The position numbers were made by a program, and so were the translations under genes. Positions 17,527-24,690 of a stretch of DNA of 64,000 nucleotides are shown here, one piece after another; position 1 is the first letter of the stretch, and each line of letters begins with the position of its first letter. This DNA comes from Maridesulfovibrio ferrireducens (GTDB taxonomy: Bacteria; Desulfobacterota; Desulfovibrionia; Desulfovibrionales; Desulfovibrionaceae). Under the pieces are notes generated by a model that was not told the DNA's origin, did not search any database, and worked only from the letters and a program-made list of their open reading frames with translations. The stretch lies in NCBI RefSeq assembly GCF_016342405.1, contig NZ_JAEINN010000010.1:1-64000 (forward strand), written 5' to 3'.

Positions 17527-19335
17527 GTGAAGCACGCCACAATATACGATATCTGTGATGGCCCCATACTTAAAAATGAAGCTGTAAGCGAACCCGGAAA
17601 GAATCTGCGTAAACTTTATCGCAAACTTTTCGGCAACCCCCTACTTAAGCACTTTCTTTTGCGCTGGTGTTCACATCCTGACATTCCCATGGATAAAGTG
17701 GAAATTTACCGCAACATGATGTCGCAAGCCATGATTGCAACATACGAGGACTGGCAGAATCCAGAGTGGACAAAAAAAACATTCGCTCCGCTTGCCGCGC
17801 TTCTTAACAAAGTGAAAGATCCGCAGTGGAGAATCCGCAATACCGCAGACACCAAGCCCCCGCGTGTAAAAGATGCTGAAGTGGATGAAGTTCTCAAAGC
17901 TGTGCTGGACGACATATACAAAGTCTGGGACAAAAATCCTGAAGATCCGTATTTCCCTGTTTCCGCACAGGTTATTATGCCGGGCGATTCCGTTTGCGAC
18001 GGCGAAAACTTCATGAACATAATGGAAGGATTAGGCTCTTTTGAGTTTCAAAATATCAATCTGTTATTCGGTTTGATGCGCTGTTTCCTACATGCCAACC
18101 CGCTCGTCATGAAAATATTCCGCCGTCCGTGGAAAGGAATAGCTGAGCCGCTCAGCATGCCCGTTTCATGGATTACACACCGCACCGCTTTTTATGACGA
18201 CATTTTTTTTGAGCAAATATACAACCTATATATATTGGAAGAGTTGCCTCAAAATGAGCAGAACAAACTCAAAGAAATGCTCGAATCAATTCTGCACTTT
18301 CTTATCGTCACCAGTATGGAATGGCTTAAAGCTCCAAGCTCAGGAATCAAGCATCCCGCCATCACCTGCCTTCCTAAGAATGATAAAGGTGAACCGCTCT
18401 GCAATCTTAAACCGAAAGACTGGAAAGCTAAAAAAGAGCTTGGTTTCGATGATTACGTGCCGGACGTAGATACTACATTTCTTGCCCTTGCCATGAGTCG
18501 CAAATGGCTTGATCTGGTCGAAAATAAAGGTCTGACCAGTGACGCAGAACTTCTCAAAAACTGCGAAAAGTTTCTGGATTTCCCGTGGGTTGAAATTATC
18601 AACGAATATCAGATCGGCGGAGGCAACAAAACCAATCCTCCGACCATAACCATGACCCGCCCGCTCGATTATTTCGGCGCGGTTCCTTTATGGTTTGATA
18701 AACCGTTTGAAAAAGAGAACGGTAGAATGATCCGTGAGACTCTCGGCAACGAAATCTGCCCCGGTCACAACATGGATATCCTTGAATCAATTCTGATCAA
18801 CCGCGCTCAGTGGAAAGCTCTTGAAGGTGAAAATCTGGAAACAGTAAAAAGATTCCTCACCTTTCATCACAATGCGTTCGTAAGCGGAAATTTCAAGCAC
18901 GACAACGCAGTCAGATTTTATCTGCCTGAAATATACGTGAGCTATGCGGGAAGATTATATGACACTTGGCTGACCATCCCCAAAGAGGAACGGCAGATTA
19001 TAGATCCTGCAGGCAAAGTGGAAGAAATCCGTCACCTCGCCATAAATTACTGCAAATACGATATGCTGGGCGCAACTCTTAATCCGTTTGACGCATCGCT
19101 AGCCGTGGCAACGCTTTGTCTGCTGCAATATCAAACACCCGGCGACGGAACAATTGAGCGGGGGATTCGCATTCTGCACGATCACCTAGGTGAAGGACGC
19201 AAAAACCATCCATACAAAGCGTACGAATGGACAATGGTTCGCCACCCGACACGCATCATTGTAGGCAGCGAAGTGACCACCTCACTTTTCGCCATGAATG
19301 CAATTGCCTGCTATAAAAAATACATGAAAAATTAA
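17527..19335 (+). CDS. Hypothetical protein, possible alpha/alpha-toroid fold
   Basis: About 602 residues from the GTG at 17527, which has GGAG eight bases upstream; a TTG 72 bases earlier gives a non-conserved-looking extension and is less likely. No signal peptide or membrane helix. I do not recognise the family. The segment YVPDVDTTFLALAMSRKW resembles the acidic DxDT region of terpene-cyclase-like barrels, and VGSEVTTSLFAMNAIACYKK near the end resembles a barrel repeat, so an alpha/alpha toroid is plausible. It is divergent from the endonuclease Q/helicase gene. A terminator follows. Function unknown; the fold suggestion is inference only. Confidence 0.75.
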   Translation: MKHATIYDICDGPILKNEAVSEPGKNLRKLYRKLFGNPLLKHFLLRWCSHPDIPMDKVEIYRNMMSQAMIATYEDWQNPEWTKKTFAPLAALLNKVKDPQWRIRNTADTKPPRVKDAEVDEVLKAVLDDIYKVWDKNPEDPYFPVSAQVIMPGDSVCDGENFMNIMEGLGSFEFQNINLLFGLMRCFLHANPLVMKIFRRPWKGIAEPLSMPVSWITHRTAFYDDIFFEQIYNLYILEELPQNEQNKLKEMLESILHFLIVTSMEWLKAPSSGIKHPAITCLPKNDKGEPLCNLKPKDWKAKKELGFDDYVPDVDTTFLALAMSRKWLDLVENKGLTSDAELLKNCEKFLDFPWVEIINEYQIGGGNKTNPPTITMTRPLDYFGAVPLWFDKPFEKENGRMIRETLGNEICPGHNMDILESILINRAQWKALEGENLETVKRFLTFHHNAFVSGNFKHDNAVRFYLPEIYVSYAGRLYDTWLTIPKEERQIIDPAGKVEEIRHLAINYCKYDMLGATLNPFDASLAVATLCLLQYQTPGDGTIERGIRILHDHLGEGRKNHPYKAYEWTMVRHPTRIIVGSEVTTSLFAMNAIACYKKYMKN

Positions 19336-19344
19336 TAAATTACG

Positions 19345-19384
19345 CGGTGCTAAGCTGCTTTAAGCCAGTTTAGCACCGTTTTTC
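19345..19384 (+). terminator. Terminator after the 602-residue hypothetical protein
   Basis: CGGTGCTAA at 19345-19353 pairs with TTAGCACCG at 19370-19378, followed by five T. It lies ten bases after the stop codon. Confidence 0.85.
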
Positions 19385-19558
19385 ACCTTTCGCTCCAGCA
19401 CTGCCAAAACAACTTCACCGACTTCACCCACAAATCCCGTAAGCAGGAATTGGGAACCAATACTTTAAAAGTATCAATCATCACTAAATTATATATTAGA
19501 CATATAGATTGCCGTTCCTTTATGTTTCTTTCAACGACAACATTAAAGGAGGAAAATC

Positions 19559-19957
19559 ATGGCAATAACATACAGCTGGACAAAAGATCTCAGTCCTGAG
19601 GAACTTGAAAAGCTCTTTCTTTCCGTTGACTGGGAATCTGGAAATTATCCGCAGAAACTGCAAAAAGCTATGTTCAACTCCCATAAAGTTTATTCGGCAT
19701 GGGACGGCGGCACTTTGATCGGCCTGATTAATTCAATGACCGATACAGTGCTCACTGTCTACTTTCAGTATCTCGTTGTGCATCCAGACTTTCAGGGCCA
19801 CGGCATCGGTAAAAAGCTGGTCGACACAATGTTGGACATCTACAGTGATATCCCGCGCAAGGTGCTAATTTCAATGAATGAAAAAATAGGTTTCTACGAA
19901 CATTGCGGCTTTACTCATCACGCAGATAAAGCTCCCATGTTTGTGAGTACACTTTAA
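19559..19957 (+). CDS. GNAT-family N-acetyltransferase
   Basis: 132 residues with the GNAT core. The acetyl-CoA-binding motif A is VVHPDFQGHGIGKKLVDTML, followed by a late strand and EKIGFYEHCGF. The substrate cannot be told. An excellent Shine-Dalgarno (AAAGGAGG) precedes the ATG. Single gene; a two-hairpin element lies downstream. Confidence 0.9.
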   Translation: MAITYSWTKDLSPEELEKLFLSVDWESGNYPQKLQKAMFNSHKVYSAWDGGTLIGLINSMTDTVLTVYFQYLVVHPDFQGHGIGKKLVDTMLDIYSDIPRKVLISMNEKIGFYEHCGFTHHADKAPMFVSTL

Positions 19958-19989
19958 TAAAAATATATTTCACTTACACTCTGTTGTTC

Positions 19990-20098
19990 ATTCCCTGAAC
20001 AATCCCCATCTTGTAGCAGATGAAGATTCAGGCGCGGATCTTCATACGCTGCAAACCCCGTTGAAAAGGATTTCACCCCCTAGTCAACGGGGTTTTTC
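19990..20098 (+). ncRNA. Two-hairpin element (candidate small RNA or structured 3' UTR)
   Basis: Hairpin 1: GCAG-A-TGAAGAT (20016-20027) pairs with ATCTTCA-TACG-CTGC (20038-20052). Hairpin 2: AACCCCGTTGA (20054-20064) pairs with TCAACGGGGTT (20084-20094) and is followed by a T-run, so it is a good intrinsic terminator. The pair starts about 60 bases after the GNAT stop. It may be a processed 3'-end sRNA, an independent sRNA, or only the terminator of the GNAT gene. No family is recognised. Confidence 0.35.
20054..20098 (+). terminator. Rho-independent terminator
   Basis: An 11-bp stem of AACCCCGTTGA with TCAACGGGGTT, followed by TTTCTTTT. It closes the GNAT transcript or the small RNA candidate. 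Confidence 0.85.
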
Positions 20099-20179
20099 TT
20101 TTGTACACAGAGTGTTGCAATCACACCACTTTACTAATATTAATTTTTAGCCCGGCAAACTCCAACCATCAATATAAGC

Positions 20180-20638
20180 ATGTCCATTTTTCACCAATTA
20201 GCATCTATATTCCGCCGATGGCGTCTAAAAAAAAGGAAACAAACCGTGGTCATTCGCGGTTCCTGCAACATGTGCGGAAAATGTTGTCAGGAAATATCCC
20301 TTTATGTCGGTTCCAAATGGCTGCGAACTAAAAAACAAGTTCGCAAGGCTTCAATTAAAAATCCATATCTCAATTTTTTTGAAATATGCGGAAAAACCGA
20401 AGATGGTTTTCTGAAATTTTCCTGCACCCGTTTGGGAAAAAACGGAAGGTGCACAGACTATGAAAACCGCCCTAATATCTGTAAAACTTTCCCAGCTCCA
20501 TCTATCTTTTTTCAGAACGGACAGCTTCCCAAAGGATGTAGCTTCAGGATGTCCACGGAAATTGATTTTGAAAAAATTCTGGAAGACGCACGCAAAGATG
20601 AAGACTGCATCAAACTTCCTCGAAATAAGGATTTTTAA
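20180..20638 (+). CDS. YkgJ-family cysteine-cluster protein
   Basis: 152 residues. The N-terminus is basic (RRWRLKKRK). The cysteine set SCNMCGKCCQEI near residue 29, then SCTRLGKNGRCTDYENRPNICKTFPAP, is diagnostic of the YkgJ/UPF0153 family, thought to bind zinc or an Fe-S cluster. Function in the family is unsettled. The gene has its own spacing on both sides, so it seems monocistronic. Confidence 0.85.
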   Translation: MSIFHQLASIFRRWRLKKRKQTVVIRGSCNMCGKCCQEISLYVGSKWLRTKKQVRKASIKNPYLNFFEICGKTEDGFLKFSCTRLGKNGRCTDYENRPNICKTFPAPSIFFQNGQLPKGCSFRMSTEIDFEKILEDARKDEDCIKLPRNKDF

Positions 20639-20770
20639 AATCATTTCAAAGTGTGCATAAAAACGCTTTTTAACAGGATTCAGCCATTGATTTTTATCCA
20701 TAAGTAAAGCAGATTTTATCCCGCGAATTACGGCACTCAATAATACAGGCATTTTAAATTCGGGGTATTA

Positions 20771-21154
20771 ATGCTCAAAAAAGTAAAAATTGAATTCGGT
20801 GAGGGAAAGAAACTTAACGCGACGGGGGGGAATTTTACTGTTGGTACAGACCAATCAGCAGAAGGGACAACCCCCGATCCTCTTGATTTATTTATAACGT
20901 CACTTGCAACCTGCGCAGCTCAATATGCGCGTAACTTTTGCGAATCCAGATCAATCGCAATGAATGGCATAGCTCTTAACGTTGAATACTGTCAGCACTT
21001 TGAAACGTCTCACATATCAAAAGTTAACTATATTCTTACCTTACCCGAGGGTTTCCCTGAGAAATACAAAGCAGCGATGCTCCGGGCCATTGACCTTTGC
21101 CCTGTTAAAAAACATCTGCTTAACCCGCCCGCTTTTGAACTTGAATTAGTTTAG
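20771..21154 (+). CDS. OsmC/Ohr-family protein
   Basis: 127 residues. OsmC-like peroxidase fold, with two conserved redox cysteines at Cys48 (SLATCAAQYA) and Cys110 (AIDLCPVKKHL). Family members reduce organic hydroperoxides. An extra Cys57 is close to Cys48. Useful in an anaerobe for oxidative stress. A hairpin follows the stop. Confidence 0.9.
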   Translation: MLKKVKIEFGEGKKLNATGGNFTVGTDQSAEGTTPDPLDLFITSLATCAAQYARNFCESRSIAMNGIALNVEYCQHFETSHISKVNYILTLPEGFPEKYKAAMLRAIDLCPVKKHLLNPPAFELELV

Positions 21155-21163
21155 TCAAAGTTG

Positions 21164-21204
21164 AGGAGACTGTGCAAAAGTGCAGTCTCCTTAAAACTTT
21201 TTTA
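21164..21204 (+). terminator. Likely terminator after the OsmC gene
   Basis: AGGAGACTG at 21164-21172 pairs with CAGTCTCCT at 21183-21191. The T-run starts a few bases later (AAAACTTTTTT), slightly far for a textbook terminator. Confidence 0.6.
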
Positions 21205-21293
21205 TTTAAATTCACAAGATCATACAATCTTACGCCTCATATTCCCGGCTATATACTGCTCAACACCAACCCCTATTTCAAAGGAGAAGCAGA

Positions 21294-21686
21294 ATGCAGC
21301 CCGAAGAATTATCAGCTCTGATTTCCAATGGATTTGTCGAACACCTTAACGATTCTACCAAATGCTCAGACCTCGGCTGGAATCCTCATCCCGCATTTGA
21401 AGGTGTTTATATTAAGCATCTTATTCCAGGCTCAAAGACAGAAGGACAGCTCAGCTGCCACATGGTTCGCATAGACCCCGGATGCAAGCTTGAAACTCAC
21501 ACCCACGAAAATCAATGGGAACTGCATGAAGTAATCAAAGGTGACGGAGACGCTCTTTTAGATGAAAAGACAATGAATTATCATCCGGGACGTTCAGCCG
21601 TTATTCCCAAAGGGAAAACACACAGCGTTCAAGCCGGTAAAGACGGACTGACCCTGCTCGCAAAATTTTTCCCAGCCCTCATGTAA
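21294..21686 (+). CDS. Cupin-domain protein
   Basis: 130 residues with a single cupin barrel. Metal-ligand motif THTHENQWELHEVIKGDG and a later GKTHSVQAG histidine follow the two cupin motifs. Catalytic role is unknown; such small cupins can be sensors or dioxygenase-like. Clear AAGGAG ribosome site. The AraC-type regulator 66 bases downstream on the same strand also has a cupin sensor domain, so the pair may be functionally linked. Confidence 0.88.
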   Translation: MQPEELSALISNGFVEHLNDSTKCSDLGWNPHPAFEGVYIKHLIPGSKTEGQLSCHMVRIDPGCKLETHTHENQWELHEVIKGDGDALLDEKTMNYHPGRSAVIPKGKTHSVQAGKDGLTLLAKFFPALM

Positions 21687-21752
21687 TTATGCTAAAATGA
21701 CTACCTTCACATGGTAGATTTGAATTTATCACTTTGATACAACAACGTTACG

Positions 21753-22616
21753 ATGAACTCAAAAAAGAATGAAAAAATCATATTCCGTGAGCTGGACGGA
21801 ATCCCCTATGCAACCGCGGTGGAGGCAATAAATATTGCCAATAAATTCCCTCGCCACGTTCACTCAGGATACATTTTCAGTATGATTGATACCGGCATCC
21901 GCCGGGTTAAGTTTCATTCACAAAAAATTGAATTCAGTGCCGGGGAAATGTGTATACTGTCCCCCGGCACTCCTCACAGCTGTGAATCCTTTTCAGAAGG
22001 TACAAGCGGCCCGCATTCATATCGTGCCCTGTGTGTTGATAAAAATTTCATGCAAAAGCTTGCTGAAGATATCTGCGGAAAGCACTGCCCTGCACCGGGC
22101 TTTAATCCTTATACCGTTTACCGCAACACCGACTCCGAATCGTTTAATACTTTTTTTGATTTGCTTGAAACCTCCGGAAATACACTGGAAAGACAAACTA
22201 CTTTGAACTCATTTCTTTATCATGCAATCCAACATTTAAGTTCGATTCCACCGCAGGAAGAAAATAGCGGCCCTCAGGAAAAACCGCTTGCGAGAGTAAA
22301 AGATTTTATAACTAAAAATTTTAGGAATAATCTGACCCTCAACAATTTATCCGAAATTGCGTGCATCAGCTCTTTTCACCTTCAAAAACTTTTTGTCAAA
22401 AAATACGGAATATCTCCGCAGGAATATCTAATCAACTGCCGGGTGCGCGAAGCTGAGCAATTAATAAGAAATGGTACTCCAATGGCAGAAGCTGCACTTA
22501 ATTCCGGTTTTTTTGACCAAAGTCATTTTTCCCGTCACTTCAAACGTGTAATAGGTATTTCTCCGGGGCGGTTTATTGCTGAGAATGTTTCAAACGTAAA
22601 TCTACCTGAACAATAG
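21753..22616 (+). CDS. AraC-family transcriptional regulator
   Basis: 287 residues. The N-terminal half is a cupin-like ligand pocket (FPRHVHSGYIFSMI, ILSPGTPHSCESF). The C-terminal half (about 185-280) is an AraC double helix-turn-helix with NNLTLNNLSEIACISSFHLQKLFVKKYGISP and the second-helix signature AALNSGFFDQSHFSRHFKRVIGISP. Ligand unknown. Targets are likely nearby; the cupin gene just upstream or an unlinked exporter are candidates. Confidence 0.93.
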   Translation: MNSKKNEKIIFRELDGIPYATAVEAINIANKFPRHVHSGYIFSMIDTGIRRVKFHSQKIEFSAGEMCILSPGTPHSCESFSEGTSGPHSYRALCVDKNFMQKLAEDICGKHCPAPGFNPYTVYRNTDSESFNTFFDLLETSGNTLERQTTLNSFLYHAIQHLSSIPPQEENSGPQEKPLARVKDFITKNFRNNLTLNNLSEIACISSFHLQKLFVKKYGISPQEYLINCRVREAEQLIRNGTPMAEAALNSGFFDQSHFSRHFKRVIGISPGRFIAENVSNVNLPEQ

Positions 22617-22745
22617 ATAAAGTTGATAGATTCCCAACAAAGACCTTGCCAACACAAATAGTTGTTTATTTTTTCGACATCTGCTGTTGACATACATGAA
22701 ATGAAGGCTATCATTTTAAGAACAAACCAAATCAGGAGAATATAA

Positions 22746-23063
22746 ATGCTCAAAATTACAAATGAAGCAAAAGAAGTTCTTGACCAGCACTTTGAAGGCA
22801 AAGACAAAGAACCTATCCGTATATATATTGCATCTGCTTGTAGCGGAAGCCGCCTTGCTCTAGGGCTTGACGCAGCAAAAGAAGGCGATGAAACCATTAC
22901 CCTTGAAGGTTATGATTTCGTACTGGATAAAGATCTTTTGGATCAGGCAAAACCGATGGAAATTAATTTAACACCTATGGGTATTGAAGTTTCTTCCTCT
23001 CTCGTTTTCGAAGCACCGTCTGAAGGCGGCAGTTGTTGCGGAAGTTGCGGAAGCTGCGGTTAA
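22746..23063 (+). CDS. IscA/HesB-like Fe-S protein with cysteine-rich tail
   Basis: 105 residues. The first 90 form an A-type carrier-like fold (KITNEAKEVLDQHF ... GYDFVLDKDLLDQAKP). The usual single cysteine near residue 35 is seen in SACSGSRLALG. The C-terminus is unusual, ending GGSCCGSCGSCG with four cysteines instead of the standard CGCG. Probably involved in Fe-S or metal handling. Monocistronic with a strong AGGAG site and its own terminator. Confidence 0.8.
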   Translation: MLKITNEAKEVLDQHFEGKDKEPIRIYIASACSGSRLALGLDAAKEGDETITLEGYDFVLDKDLLDQAKPMEINLTPMGIEVSSSLVFEAPSEGGSCCGSCGSCG

Positions 23064-23105
23064 TAAAAATAGATTGGGTTAAACCAATTGTTTTAAGAGA
23101 TAATG

Positions 23106-23143
23106 AAAGGCCGGAATGTAAAAATTCCGGCCTTTACTTTTTT
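23106..23143 (+). terminator. Terminator after the IscA-like gene
   Basis: AAAGGCCGGAAT (23106-23117) pairs perfectly with ATTCCGGCCTTT (23124-23135) around GTAAAA, followed by ACTTTTTT. It may also serve the convergent HxlR gene. Confidence 0.9.
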
Positions 23144-23192
23144 ATATTCAGCAACTTTAACATTAAAACTTACAATCCCGGATTCTTACGGG

Positions 23193-23567
23193 CTATGCTG
23201 TCACTTCGCTCAACCCGTGCTCTCTGCTATATTCTTCATATTGCTGCCCCCACTGTCCAAGATGTTGCAGCACAGGAATAATAGTGTGCCCCAATTCCGT
23301 AAGCGAATACTCAACCTTCGGAGGCACAACTGCGTAGACCAAACGATCAATTACCCCATCCTTCTCCAGCTCCCGTAATTGCTGGGTCAGCATTTTCTGA
23401 GTAATATTCGGTATAGCCAACTTGAGTTCTCCAAAACGATGTGTACCGTTTCTTCCCAAATGATAAAGAATTATCGGTTTCCATTTTCCCCCGATAACTT
23501 GCAATGTCAGCTCCACACTACAATAATATTCATGCCGTCCGCTTTTTTTAACCTGACACTCAGCCAT
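23193..23567 (-). CDS. HxlR-family transcriptional regulator
   Basis: 124 residues with the winged-helix HxlR fold (GGKWKPIILYHLGRNGTHRFGELKLAIPNITQKMLTQQLREL). The single N-terminal cysteine at residue 16 (YYCSVEL) matches the redox-sensing cysteine of YodB/HxlR-type regulators. Divergent from a ferredoxin-nitroreductase gene with a 159-base shared region, so it most likely represses that gene and itself in response to electrophiles or quinones. Confidence 0.93.
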   Translation of the reverse strand: MAECQVKKSGRHEYYCSVELTLQVIGGKWKPIILYHLGRNGTHRFGELKLAIPNITQKMLTQQLRELEKDGVIDRLVYAVVPPKVEYSLTELGHTIIPVLQHLGQWGQQYEEYSREHGLSEVTA

Positions 23568-23600
23568 CGCTTTTCCTCATTTATTCTTCAGTTTCCATTT

Positions 23601-23628
23601 GTATACTACGGTACAAAAAGGTACCTAC
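23601..23628. promoter_or_regulatory. Candidate HxlR operator (10-bp-spaced GTA repeats)
   Basis: GTA begins at 23601, 23611 and 23621, so three half-sites lie exactly one helical turn apart, the last two as palindromic GTAC cores. It lies 33 bases upstream of the hxlR start in the divergent region. Related HxlR-type factors recognise GTAC-containing repeats. Confidence 0.5.
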
Positions 23629-23726
23629 TTTCCTTTTCTACTGCATGGGTGTTAATAAGACAATACGTTGTCGAAGCCTTGCAAATGAAGAAAATAAACA
23701 ATTCATGTTATATGAAGGGGATAAAA

Positions 23727-24563
23727 ATGGTTCAAATAAAAATTAATGAAGAGCTGTGTATAGGATGTGGAGATTGCGCGACAGACTGCGTTCATCAAAT
23801 TCTGGAACTTTCAGACGGTATACCTTCCATGATTTCAGACAGGATAAACAACTGTATCCAATGTCAGCATTGTCTTGCCGTCTGCCCCACCGGAGCACTC
23901 AGTATCATGGGACTTGATCCTCAAAACAGCCTCCAACTTCCTGCAGATGTTCCGTCATCGAAGCAAATGGAAAACCTTATAAAAAGCCGTAGATCCACGC
24001 GGCAATACCGTCAGGAAAATATTGACACGGAAACTCTGGACAAACTGCTTAAAATTATTGCCTACGCACCTACAGGCATGAATAGACAGAAAGTCTTACT
24101 GACAGTAGTAAATGATATAGATACCATGAGCATATTACGTCAGCGGACCTATTCAGCTATTCAGGAAAAAATTGACAGCAATGCCCCTCTTTCTGAAAAA
24201 CAAAAATGGCTGGTCGACTACATTAACGGCTGGCAGAACGGAGCAGATCATATCTACCGTCACGCACCTCATATAGTTATAGCTTCGACCCCGCGCGGTA
24301 TAGGCACTCCCCTAGCAGACTGTGTCATCGCCCTCAGCTACTTTGAACTGCAAGCCGCAAGTATGGGACTTGGAACAACATGGTGCGGTCTGGCCATAAT
24401 GTCATTAAATGAATTTGCCCCCGATCTGCTAACAGAACTGGGTATCCCTGCAGATCATGAAGTCGGATATATGATGCTTTTTGGAAAACCGACTGTAACC
24501 TATCATCGCACAGTGCAAATCTCCTCTGATCGTGTGAACTTTCCCAAACTTAATAAAATTTAA
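23727..24563 (+). CDS. Ferredoxin-nitroreductase fusion protein
   Basis: 278 residues from the ATG at 23727, chosen because AAGGGG lies six bases upstream and the protein then begins at the ferredoxin domain. Two 4Fe-4S motifs, CIGCGDCATDC and CIQCQHCLAVCP, occupy residues about 10-55. A nitroreductase/FMN domain follows (SRRSTRQY, APTGMNRQ, MGLGTTWCGLA). The fusion passes electrons from an Fe-S donor to FMN. Typical of anaerobes; substrate unknown. Under the divergent HxlR regulator, it probably detoxifies electrophiles or quinones. Confidence 0.9.
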   Translation: MVQIKINEELCIGCGDCATDCVHQILELSDGIPSMISDRINNCIQCQHCLAVCPTGALSIMGLDPQNSLQLPADVPSSKQMENLIKSRRSTRQYRQENIDTETLDKLLKIIAYAPTGMNRQKVLLTVVNDIDTMSILRQRTYSAIQEKIDSNAPLSEKQKWLVDYINGWQNGADHIYRHAPHIVIASTPRGIGTPLADCVIALSYFELQAASMGLGTTWCGLAIMSLNEFAPDLLTELGIPADHEVGYMMLFGKPTVTYHRTVQISSDRVNFPKLNKI

Positions 24564-24599
24564 GATTCTTATTTTAGCACTTACAATGAAAACACCATA

Positions 24600-24641
24600 A
24601 AGATAAGGGTTTGCAACTTTGCAGTTGTAAACCCTTATCTT
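24600..24641 (+). terminator. Long hairpin after the nitroreductase gene
   Basis: A 19-bp stem (24600-24618 with 24623-24641) with one G-U pair and a TTGC loop. The downstream tract is TATCTTTAACTTTTATT, T-rich but interrupted. It likely terminates the nitroreductase mRNA and leaves only about 50 bases before the next gene. Confidence 0.7.
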
Positions 24642-24690
24642 ATCTTTAACTTTTATTATGCAGCGAAACTTGCCCGCAGAGGTTTACGCA

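Noticed and set aside
21161-21349. 62-codon frame after the OsmC gene
   Set aside because: It passes through the OsmC hairpin and into the cupin gene in another frame, with no independent start signal.
23379-23726. Long N-terminal extension of the nitroreductase gene in frame
   Set aside because: It would overlap the divergent hxlR gene and its operator; the start at 23727 has a good ribosome site and begins at the ferredoxin domain.
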